A DNA stretch of 31,420 nucleotides, taken from NCBI GenBank assembly GCA_017964755.1, contig JAGCRI010000025.1, positions 1 to 31,420 of the forward strand, written 5' to 3'. Source of the stretch: Bacteroidales bacterium (GTDB lineage: Bacteria; Bacteroidota; Bacteroidia; Bacteroidales; WCHB1-69). Shown here in pieces: positions 7,859 to 14,993 of the stretch (the stretch's first letter is position 1; the number at the start of each line of letters is the position of its first letter). Under the pieces are notes generated by a model that was not told the DNA's origin, searched no databases, and saw only the letters and a list, made by a program, of their open reading frames with translations. The position numbers and the translations under genes were made by a program.

Positions 7859-8419
7859 TTAACAGCTGAGCTGCCACGTCTTTAATGTGGTGTATGATGG
7901 TCCGTCACTGTTTAGCCGGCTTTGTATCAGAGAAAAGCTGCTGATGGTGATTGTCTGCTTGCAAGTGACAGAGATTTTCTCGAACTGCTGCCAGAAAAAG
8001 CGGGTGCTGTTAAGTTTTCTGATTCTGCCCAAAGTTACGTGTGGTACAAAATTGCCATTGTACGGTTCAAATCCGAGATCTGTTATAAGTGGCTCCACTT
8101 GCAAAAACAGCTGGCGCAATATGTCAAACTGCTCAAAGCCAAGCCAAACCACTTCGGGGTGATGACGGCAGCCGAATATGCCAATTTTGTCAAGTGTGAG
8201 GTCAAATTGCGGAAATCGTGTGAAAACCGCTTCCAGACCATTCTCTATTGAAGGTATCTTTATGTCAGGGGTTTTGCCTATAAAACGCAGGGTAAGGTGG
8301 CGCACGTCATCTTTCACCCATGTAATCTTATCTGCGAAAGTTACGTTTTCCAATTTCTTTTGAATCTCAAGAAATTGCGGAGACAAAGATATGTTAGTGC
8401 CGATGAACAGTCTTTTCAT
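7859..8419 (-). CDS. thpR: RNA 2',3'-cyclic phosphodiesterase (LigT/2H family)
   Basis: 186 residues, the normal length. It carries the two HxTx motifs of 2H phosphoesterases: H41-L-T43 (RHLTLRFIG) and H127-V-T129 (PHVTLGRI). The family opens RNA 2',3'-cyclic phosphates to give 2'-phosphate ends (EC 3.1.4.58). The start overlaps the pdxA stop by 4 bases (ATGA), so translation is probably coupled. It is the last gene of the minus-strand operon glycosyltransferase - nucleoside kinase - pdxA - thpR. About 3.7 kb away, kptA encodes the enzyme that removes RNA 2'-phosphates. Confidence 0.92.
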   Translation of the reverse strand: MKRLFIGTNISLSPQFLEIQKKLENVTFADKITWVKDDVRHLTLRFIGKTPDIKIPSIENGLEAVFTRFPQFDLTLDKIGIFGCRHHPEVVWLGFEQFDILRQLFLQVEPLITDLGFEPYNGNFVPHVTLGRIRKLNSTRFFWQQFEKISVTCKQTITISSFSLIQSRLNSDGPSYTTLKTWQLSC

Positions 8420-9426
8420 TCGGAGAGGCGGTTATGCAAAATGTCGAGTGCGAGGTATATTGCATTGCGGAACGACTCGCAAGAAGCGATATTCTGGCCG
8501 GCGATGTCGTATGCTGTGCCGTGAGCGGGGGAGGTGCGTACGATAGGAAGCCCCGCCGTGAAATTCACGCCGCCGTCCATCGACAGCACTTTGAAAGGTA
8601 TCATCCCTTGGTCGTGGTACATTGCGAGGACAGCATCAAACTTGCGGTACTGCTCCGCTGCGAAGAATCCGTCTGCCGGGAATGGCCCGAAAGCATTGAT
8701 CTTTTCGGAAAATACCTGTTCAATGGCCAGCTTGATTATTTCGGACTCCTCTTTCCCGATTTTGCCGTTATCGCCGGCATGCGGATTAAGGGCAAGTACG
8801 GCAATTTTTGGGTTTGTGCAGAGAAAATCCGTCTTCAAAGATTGGTTTAGGATTTTTATCTTTTTAATTATCAATTCTTTATTGATATTCTGTGCAACCT
8901 GTTCTATTGGCAGATGGTTTGTTACGAACCCCAGCCGCAGATTTTCGGAAACCATCATCATCAAAGAGTCTTTGGCTCCGAAAAAATCGGAGAGAAACTC
9001 GGTATGTCCCGAAAAATTGAAACTCTTTTCCGGCATCACACTTTTGTTGATTGGGGCGGTAACAACAGCATCTATCATTTTTTCTTTCAGGTCTTTGCAG
9101 GCAGCTTTCAGGGCAAGTTCAGCCATTCGTCCGCTAGTTGGTGTCGCCACGCCGAGTTCCACTTTCACCTCTTCGTCTGACAGGTTAAGAAGATTGGCCT
9201 TCTTGCTGTTAGCCTGCTGCACAGATTTCACGACCTGCATTGTAAAATCGTTAAGGCCGAGTGTCTTTTTGTGGAAAGCCGCCACTTTGCCGACACCATA
9301 TACAATCGGCACGCACAAATCGAGTATTCGTGAGTTGGCGAGTGCTTTCATGATGACTTCGTAGCCTATGCCGTTAGTGTCGCCTTGTGTTATTCCTATT
9401 TTCAACAATGGTAAGTTCTCTTCCAT
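8416..9426 (-). CDS. pdxA: 4-hydroxythreonine-4-phosphate dehydrogenase
   Basis: 336 residues from the ATG at 9426 (an in-frame TTG at 9432 is a weaker start). The enzyme oxidises 4-phosphohydroxy-L-threonine with NAD in the DXP-dependent pathway to pyridoxal 5'-phosphate (EC 1.1.1.262). Motifs seen in order: ITQGDTNGIGYE near the N-terminus, SGHTEFL, VTNHLPIEQV, ALNPHAGDNGKIG, GPFPADGFF, AMYHDQGMIPFK and RTSPAHGTAYDIAG. The conserved His residues of GHTE, NPHAGD and MYHDQ that bind the metal are all present. It sits 20 bases after the nucleoside kinase gene and overlaps thpR by 4 bases. Confidence 0.95.
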   Translation of the reverse strand: MEENLPLLKIGITQGDTNGIGYEVIMKALANSRILDLCVPIVYGVGKVAAFHKKTLGLNDFTMQVVKSVQQANSKKANLLNLSDEEVKVELGVATPTSGRMAELALKAACKDLKEKMIDAVVTAPINKSVMPEKSFNFSGHTEFLSDFFGAKDSLMMMVSENLRLGFVTNHLPIEQVAQNINKELIIKKIKILNQSLKTDFLCTNPKIAVLALNPHAGDNGKIGKEESEIIKLAIEQVFSEKINAFGPFPADGFFAAEQYRKFDAVLAMYHDQGMIPFKVLSMDGGVNFTAGLPIVRTSPAHGTAYDIAGQNIASCESFRNAIYLALDILHNRLSE

Positions 9427-9446
9427 TTTCAAGTGATTTTAGAGGT

Positions 9447-11111
9447 TTAATAATGAAAATTACTGCCGCCGACAAACTCGCGCAAGATAGAAGTGCTCGG
9501 AATATCCTTTTCTGGAATAGTTTTAAAATAACTTAAAAATTTGAGCAGGCGTTTTGCCTCGGCATATTCGGGTTCGGTTTCGGGAACGTCCTTAAGTATT
9601 TGCATAGCGTAAGGTTTCAGTACTCCGAGATCGCAAATTAGCGATGAGTTGAACATCACATCGGCGTTTTCCTGAAACGGGAATATGTTGCGGTCTTCTC
9701 CAAGACGTACACTTGGCCAGCGGCGAAGTGTGTCAAGAGCCGAATAATTGCGGTATTTTGCATCTCGTACTATCCTGCGGATCAGTCTGTTATCAGTTGT
9801 CGGTATCGGATTGTGATTGTCGATGGAGAGAGAGGTGAGTGCGGAAACGAAAATCTTATATTTTTTATCATCGCTTATATTGTCAGTCAGTTTAGGGTTG
9901 AGACAGTGAATGCCTTCAAGCACGAGTATTGAATTATTCTTCAATTTGATTTTATTACCGCGCCACTCCTTCTTGCCTGTTGTGAAGTTGAAATATGGCA
10001 GTTCCACTTCCTCCCCTGCAATGAGCCTTTCCATAGTTGAGTGGAAAAGCTTAAGATCCAAGGCCTCAAGACATTCGAAATCGTAATTGCCGTTTTTGTC
10101 GCGTGGAGTCTGTTCACGTTCCACAAAAAAATTGTCTAATGAAATCTGAACAGGGTGGTAGCCGATTATGCTAAGCTGTATTGAAAGCCGCTTGCATGAT
10201 GTGGTTTTCCCGGAACTTGACGGGCCGCTTATCAGTATCATCTTCACTTCACCTCTCTGCTTGATATTGTCTGCAATATTGGCGAGAAGTTTCTCGTGCA
10301 AAGCCTCAGAAATCTTTATCAGTTCACCTATTTCACCCTTGACAATCTTTTCGTTCAGGTTATACACATGCGGTACTTCCAGCTGAGTTGTCCATTTCTT
10401 ATAGTCTTGGTACACAGAGAAAAGTTTCGGCAATTTGCGGGTTTGTGCAAGTCTGTCAGGATGTTTTGAATATGGGATTTTCAGCAGGAGCCCGTTTTCA
10501 TAAAACTCAACATCGAAAAGCGTGAGATAGCCGGTTGAGGGCAGCAGAAAGCCGTAGTAATAGTTTATTTTGTCATCAAGTTTATAGACGGAGGTGAATA
10601 TCTTGTTCCTATATTTGAAAATCTCAAACTTGTCGTTCAGCCCATGTCTCTCATATTCGGCTATGGCGTCTTCGGTAAGCATTTTGACGCGTTCGAAAGG
10701 GAGGTCGAGGGCGATAATCTCTCTCATGCGCGACTTGATCTGCTTCACGATTTTCAGGGTAAGCGGTTCGCCGAGGTTTTCAAGTTCGCAGTATTTGCCG
10801 CCCGAAATGGAGTGCATGATGCGGAGTTGCGCTTCCGGATAGAGGTCGCTCACTGCCTTGAAAAGGATGAAGTAGGCTGAACGCTCGTACATTGCGCGCC
10901 CGTGTGTGGAGGTTATATCGAAATAATTGATTACAGATGAAGTGTGGATATAGCAGTTCAGGTCGCGGACACTATTGTTCACAAGCGCGCCCACTATAGG
11001 ATATTTCAGCTTGATGTTTTCACGTTCAGCGATTTCCTTTAGGTCATAGCCTACAGGGAGCGACTTTTTCGTATGGTTATTCTCGAAATAGATAATTATA
11101 TTTTTATTCAT
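9447..11111 (-). CDS. Nucleoside (uridine) kinase with TGS and tRNA-synthetase-like N-terminal domains
   Basis: 554 residues. Domains in order: a TGS-like domain (about 1-60), a threonyl/alanyl-tRNA synthetase second additional domain-like region (about 65-220), and a phosphoribulokinase/uridine kinase domain (about 270-480). The kinase P-loop is ILISGPSSSGKTTSCKRLS near residue 290. This domain fusion is well known in Bacteroidetes and is annotated as a nucleoside kinase; the natural substrate is uncertain. The ATG at 11111 is preferred. An upstream in-frame TTG (11150) would add 13 residues inside the preceding gene. It overlaps the upstream glycosyltransferase stop by 8 bases, so translation is probably coupled. 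Confidence 0.88.
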   Translation of the reverse strand: MNKNIIIYFENNHTKKSLPVGYDLKEIAERENIKLKYPIVGALVNNSVRDLNCYIHTSSVINYFDITSTHGRAMYERSAYFILFKAVSDLYPEAQLRIMHSISGGKYCELENLGEPLTLKIVKQIKSRMREIIALDLPFERVKMLTEDAIAEYERHGLNDKFEIFKYRNKIFTSVYKLDDKINYYYGFLLPSTGYLTLFDVEFYENGLLLKIPYSKHPDRLAQTRKLPKLFSVYQDYKKWTTQLEVPHVYNLNEKIVKGEIGELIKISEALHEKLLANIADNIKQRGEVKMILISGPSSSGKTTSCKRLSIQLSIIGYHPVQISLDNFFVEREQTPRDKNGNYDFECLEALDLKLFHSTMERLIAGEEVELPYFNFTTGKKEWRGNKIKLKNNSILVLEGIHCLNPKLTDNISDDKKYKIFVSALTSLSIDNHNPIPTTDNRLIRRIVRDAKYRNYSALDTLRRWPSVRLGEDRNIFPFQENADVMFNSSLICDLGVLKPYAMQILKDVPETEPEYAEAKRLLKFLSYFKTIPEKDIPSTSILREFVGGSNFHY

Positions 11112-12000
11112 CTCCCAATAATAAGACGTTTGCGGAAAGCCATTTTGCAAAAACGGCGAAAAAGGCTTTCTTATAATATTTTTTAAATGAGTGGCGGTCG
11201 GCCTTGACGTCGCGTGTCATTTCCACTGGGTGCTGTAACGGCATAATAGGGCTGCTGTTGCCGAGCAGCCTTCTCACACGGCGTTTCTTGTTCTTTTTGA
11301 AATCCACATTGGCGACGAGGTTTACGGATGGTGTTACGCAGAGCCCCTCACGCGACCATAAATGAAAATTATATTGGTAATCAAAGAGTTGTAAATTTTT
11401 CTTTTTTAGAATGTTATACCAGCGCAGCCAATATTTCTTCTCTTTTTTCTTGTCGAAATACCGTTCAAGCAAAGTCTGAAAATCCTGACCATCGTCAACG
11501 TGGTCTAACGAAAAACCCTGCCAGCGGTCGCGCCATGTTGCGAATCCCCAGTTGGTTGCGTATGCTGAAAAGTAGTATGAAGCCTTGACTCTGCGTTTTT
11601 TCTGGAAGTTGTTGCCTCCGATGTGCACAATCTGCAAATCGCTCCTATAGCGGTCGAGAAGCTGTTTGCAATATGGGAAGAAATCGGGGTGGGGCATAGT
11701 CTCGTCGAAAAGGATGATACCTTCGCTCACGTTTTGGAAGAACCAGTCAACTGCACGGAACGTCATTTCCGACTGGGATAGGTGCTCGTCGAATACTATC
11801 GAATGTAGTTTGCAGTCCCAGTGTGGCATGATGACGTTCCGGGTGCGGAGGCACGTGGCGTAATCGATCCTGTCGTCGGCCACCGCTCCGTTTGCCGCGA
11901 CGTAAAGTTCAGTCGGAAGCAGTTTCCCGAACATTTGGAACAGGTCATGCAGAGAATCTACACGGTTATATACTATCAATAAAATTGGAACATCAAACAT
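11104..12000 (-). CDS. HlpA-like nucleotide-diphospho-sugar transferase (GT-A fold)
   Basis: 298 residues. The N-terminus FDVPILLIVYNRVDSL is the first beta strand and loop of a GT-A glycosyltransferase. HIGGNNF and the segment ATNWGFATWRDRW match the family often annotated as hemolytic protein HlpA-like glycosyltransferase. At the position where relatives carry an acidic DD-type motif followed by PxPxFFxYC, this protein has F-D99-E100-T-M followed by PHPDFFPYC, so the metal-binding site is altered but still acidic. The likely role is adding a sugar to a cell-surface glycan; donor and acceptor are unknown. It is the first gene of a four-gene operon, and its start codon is just downstream of a TAAATTTG promoter element. 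Confidence 0.75.
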   Translation of the reverse strand: MFDVPILLIVYNRVDSLHDLFQMFGKLLPTELYVAANGAVADDRIDYATCLRTRNVIMPHWDCKLHSIVFDEHLSQSEMTFRAVDWFFQNVSEGIILFDETMPHPDFFPYCKQLLDRYRSDLQIVHIGGNNFQKKRRVKASYYFSAYATNWGFATWRDRWQGFSLDHVDDGQDFQTLLERYFDKKKEKKYWLRWYNILKKKNLQLFDYQYNFHLWSREGLCVTPSVNLVANVDFKKNKKRRVRRLLGNSSPIMPLQHPVEMTRDVKADRHSFKKYYKKAFFAVFAKWLSANVLLLGDE

Positions 12001-12016
12001 AGGTTCAAAATTTTGG

Positions 12017-12024
12017 CAAATTTA
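12017..12024 (-). promoter_or_regulatory. -7 promoter element (TAAATTTG) for the glycosyltransferase-thpR operon
   Basis: TAnnTTTG match on the minus strand 16 bases before the ATG at 12000. It is divergent from the kptA promoter. Confidence 0.5.
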
Positions 12025-12108
12025 CAAGTTTTTTTCAAAGAGGGCAAGGGCTTGGCAGAATTTTGTCGGGACATGATATAGTTTCAATATACAAAGTGCT
12101 ATTTTTTA

Positions 12109-12116
12109 TAACTTTG
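12109..12116 (+). promoter_or_regulatory. -7 promoter element (TAACTTTG) for kptA
   Basis: TAnnTTTG match 29 bases before the kptA ATG. Confidence 0.55.
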
Positions 12117-12145
12117 TAAACTGAATTTACAATTCAAGAAATAGG

Positions 12146-12676
12146 ATGGATTGCACGAATACACAACTCATTAAACAAGGAAAGAAACTTTCCTACCTCC
12201 TACGGCACGACACGCATTATGCCTTCGATGAACACGGCTGGCGTGAGGTGAGCGATTTGGTGGCCAATCACGGGTATTCGTTGGAAGAATTGTGCGAGAT
12301 TGTGGAAACAAATAACAAGAAAAGATATGAATTTTCAGAGGATATGACACTTATCCGCGCTCGTCAGGGACATAGTATCCCCGTGGATGTGGAACTGCCG
12401 GAAGCTATTCCGCCCGACATCCTGTATCATGGGACGGCAAAGCATTTTGTGGAATCTATCAGGGAACAGGGAATCCAAAGAATGTGCCGGCTATATGTCC
12501 ATCTGTCTGACACTATCGATAGCGCCCTAAAAGTCGGCGAGCGTCATGGCTCCCCTGTCGTGTTGGAGATAAATGCCCGCAGAATGAGCGAGGAGGGTGT
12601 CAGGTTTTTCCGCAGTCGTAATGGCGTTTGGCTTACTGCGTTTGTGGATGCAAGGTATATAATATCGTTTGGATGA
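12146..12676 (+). CDS. kptA: RNA 2'-phosphotransferase (Tpt1/KptA family)
   Basis: 176 residues, the normal size for bacterial KptA. The enzyme uses NAD+ to remove a 2'-phosphate from RNA, releasing nicotinamide and ADP-ribose 1'',2''-cyclic phosphate. The catalytic Arg-His pair is R20-H21 in KKLSYLLRHD. The second conserved block is IRARQGHS (residues 70-77), followed by LYHGTAKH and YVHLSD, all typical. The C-terminus NGVWLTAFVDARYI is also conserved. Bacteria usually lack the tRNA splicing pathway that makes this substrate in yeast, so its natural target is unclear. thpR in the neighbouring operon can produce 2'-phosphate ends. It is followed closely by the FtsZ-like gene, probably in one transcript. 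Confidence 0.95.
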   Translation: MDCTNTQLIKQGKKLSYLLRHDTHYAFDEHGWREVSDLVANHGYSLEELCEIVETNNKKRYEFSEDMTLIRARQGHSIPVDVELPEAIPPDILYHGTAKHFVESIREQGIQRMCRLYVHLSDTIDSALKVGERHGSPVVLEINARRMSEEGVRFFRSRNGVWLTAFVDARYIISFG

Positions 12677-12696
12677 CAATAATTAAAAAATTGAAA

Positions 12697-13635
12697 ATGA
12701 ATATAATAGAGTCATTTAATGAAGGTTTGAGAAATGATAAATTGTTTAAGGTAGTCGGTGTCGGCAGCTACGGATGCGGTTTTGTGGAAAAACTTTGTAA
12801 AACAGATGGCGAAAAATTCGATTTTGCCGTTGTCAGTGATGACGAGTCGGCGTTGGAGAAAATAACGGTCGGAGAAAAACTTTTTATCACAGAAAATGCA
12901 ACCGATTTCAGTGCAAGATTGAATCATATTGTTTGCATGCCACTCTATATGCTTATTGTTGTGGCAGCCTCTGACGATGATTATAGCGTTGGCGTGGCTA
13001 CGGAGCTCTGCAAGCAGTTCCGCAGTCGTAATATGGAATCAAATTATAGTCTTTCATTGGTTATTACCCCGAACTTATCAGAATTAGGGGAGGGGAGTGC
13101 AAAAGCAGACAAAGCTATCGCTAAGATGGGTGAATATGCGACAAGAGTCCTTGCAGTTGATAATAATAAGACTTCTGGTTTCTCGGATCTGCCGGCAAAT
13201 AATAACTTTAGTCATACAGATCACTCTGTGTACAGTGTTTTTTGTGCGGTTACAAAGATTTTTATGGATTGTGAATATTGTTGTATTGAATATCCTGAAG
13301 TGGCTATTTCAATTATGAGGTCTGGAAAAGCTGTTAATTATACAGTGGCGGCTTGTGATGATAATCGTGTTGAAAATGCTGTCGCTGCCATAATTAAAGC
13401 AATCAAATTGTCGGAAAACATACAGGACGGAATTGATACGATTATTATGCACTCCCGTTTCTCGCCGCAATATCCGCTAACTTTAAGCGAATTGACAACA
13501 ATAAATGATGAAATTTCCCAAAGTTTTGGCAAAAATATGAATTTTATAACTAATGCCTCAAAAGATGACACTATTTGCGGTAATGCACTTTTTGTTACTG
13601 CTATAGTAATTTTTTGTAAGAATAGGAATGCCTGA
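12697..13635 (+). CDS. Divergent FtsZ/tubulin-like protein with degenerate GTP-binding loops
   Basis: 312 residues. I align it with FtsZ over both domains. LFKVVGVGSYGCGFVEKL (16-33) matches FtsZ strand 1 and the T1 loop (normally VGVGGGGGNA). DFAVVSDDESALEK (42-55) matches the NTDAQAL block. YMLIVVAASDDDYSVGVATELC (84-105) falls where the tubulin signature GGGTGTG should be. CIEYPEVAISIM (196-207) falls at the T7 loop (normally NxDxxD). TLSELTTINDEI and the final ALFVTAIVIF match the C-terminal domain. The GTP-binding glycines and the T3 loop are missing, so it is probably not a normal GTPase. There is no C-terminal tail peptide. The ATG at 12697 has a good A-rich leader; an in-frame ATG at 12673 would overlap the kptA stop (ATGA) and add 8 residues. 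It is rich in Cys (C192, C195, C196 clustered). The fold call is by eye. Confidence 0.65.
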   Translation: MNIIESFNEGLRNDKLFKVVGVGSYGCGFVEKLCKTDGEKFDFAVVSDDESALEKITVGEKLFITENATDFSARLNHIVCMPLYMLIVVAASDDDYSVGVATELCKQFRSRNMESNYSLSLVITPNLSELGEGSAKADKAIAKMGEYATRVLAVDNNKTSGFSDLPANNNFSHTDHSVYSVFCAVTKIFMDCEYCCIEYPEVAISIMRSGKAVNYTVAACDDNRVENAVAAIIKAIKLSENIQDGIDTIIMHSRFSPQYPLTLSELTTINDEISQSFGKNMNFITNASKDDTICGNALFVTAIVIFCKNRNA

Positions 13636-13736
13636 TTGCCCTATTTCGCAAACTTTGTTAGTCGGGAGTAGGGGGTGACTGCATTGATTTTCCTTAATAA
13701 ATAGAGAGTTATAAAAAGGGTTTCAGTAAAATGTAT

Positions 13737-13744
13737 TAACTTTG
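13737..13744 (+). promoter_or_regulatory. -7 promoter element (TAACTTTG) for the MFS transporter
   Basis: TAnnTTTG match 23 bases before the ATG at 13768. Confidence 0.55.
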
Positions 13745-13767
13745 CACCCTAAAAGTGATAGCTTACA

Positions 13768-14967
13768 ATGTCCCAAAACATTGATACTGACTCAACTGCA
13801 AAATTGTGGAATAGTAACTACCTTAAAGTGTGGATTGCCAACTTTATGATTTTCTTTTCGTTTATGCTGCTCACACCACTGCTGCCGCTCTATCTGAAGG
13901 ATACTTTCGGGGCGAACAAGGATATGATTGGCTTCGTATTGTCCGGCTATACGCTGACCGCGCTGCTTATCAGACCTTTCAGCGGCTTTTTCGTTGACAG
14001 CTTTCCGCGGAAGAAAGTCCTCCTTATTTGCTATTTTCTCTTTTTTGCGCTTTTTGCCGGTTATGCAGTTGCGGGTACGCTCCTCCTGTTTGCAATCATC
14101 CGGACATTGCACGGGGCGCCGATGGGAGCGACCACCGTTGCCAATAGCACTGTCGCCATTGATGTACTGCACCCGTCCCGCCGTGCGGAGGGAATCGGCT
14201 ATTACGGCTTGAGCAACAATATCGCTTCGGCCATCGCCCCCGCCATTGCTATATGGCTGTTGCAGAAAACTATGAGCTACGACCTGCTTTTCTGGCTTTC
14301 GTTCCTTACAGCGGGCTGCGGCTTTGCTATAAACTGCACTCTTGATTTTGCACCGAAAGAGCTTGTGCCCGACAAACCGAAAATTTCTCTCGACAGGTTT
14401 TTGCTCCTTAAAGGGTGGGGGCTCGGTCTGGTTATGATATGCCACTCGTTTTCTTACGGGATCGTTTCCACGTATGTTGCAATATATGGGAAGGAAGAAT
14501 TGAATATTGAAGGTGGTACGGGACTGTTTTTCACGCTCTTGTCGCTCGGACTGATAATCTCACGCCTTATTGGCAGCCGCTCGCTCCGCGATGGGAAAGT
14601 TGTCAACAATGCCTCGGTGGGACTGGTCGTTACAATTTTCGGCTATCTGCTTTTCGCCGCTGTGCACAATCTTCCGGCGTATTATCTCTCCGCACTCATC
14701 ATCGGTTTGGGGAGCGGGCACATGTATCCAGCATTCCAAACCATGTTCATAAACCTTGCACCGCACACACAACGCGGCACAGCAAACTCCACACTGCTGA
14801 TTTCATGGGACACCGGTCTTGTCATCGGTATCCTTGTCGGAGGGGTTTTCGCTGAAAATTTCGGCTACCATGCCGCTTTCTATGCTTCCGTGGTGGGCTA
14901 TCTGCTTGGCATTGCAGGCTTTTTTATGTATGTGCGTAACCATTATTTGAGGAATTGTTTGCGGTGA
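13768..14967 (+). CDS. MFS transporter
   Basis: 399 residues with about 12 hydrophobic membrane segments, the standard architecture of the major facilitator superfamily in the inner membrane. Motif A appears in the loop after the second segment as GFFVDSFPRKKVLL (G-x3-D-x3-R-x-K). The fourth segment RTLHGAPMGATTVANSTVAIDV matches the efflux-type (DHA1-like) branch. The second half repeats a motif-A-like loop (SRLIGSRSLRDGK). It is probably a drug or metabolite exporter; the substrate cannot be told. It has its own promoter and stands alone, convergent with the acyltransferase 26 bases downstream. Confidence 0.88.
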   Translation: MSQNIDTDSTAKLWNSNYLKVWIANFMIFFSFMLLTPLLPLYLKDTFGANKDMIGFVLSGYTLTALLIRPFSGFFVDSFPRKKVLLICYFLFFALFAGYAVAGTLLLFAIIRTLHGAPMGATTVANSTVAIDVLHPSRRAEGIGYYGLSNNIASAIAPAIAIWLLQKTMSYDLLFWLSFLTAGCGFAINCTLDFAPKELVPDKPKISLDRFLLLKGWGLGLVMICHSFSYGIVSTYVAIYGKEELNIEGGTGLFFTLLSLGLIISRLIGSRSLRDGKVVNNASVGLVVTIFGYLLFAAVHNLPAYYLSALIIGLGSGHMYPAFQTMFINLAPHTQRGTANSTLLISWDTGLVIGILVGGVFAENFGYHAAFYASVVGYLLGIAGFFMYVRNHYLRNCLR

Positions 14968-14993
14968 GGAACGTTGCAGCGTACCGCAGGTAA

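Noticed and set aside
8534..9364. Long open frame antisense to pdxA
   Set aside because: Its product has no recognisable motif, while the minus strand encodes all pdxA motifs. It is a shadow of the real gene.
13792..14445. Long open frame antisense to the MFS transporter
   Set aside because: The product is low in hydrophobic residues and without motifs; the plus strand is a clear transporter.
14968..14993. Terminator between the convergent MFS and acyltransferase genes
   Set aside because: Only a short GCAG/CTGC pairing is present without a T-run, too weak to call.
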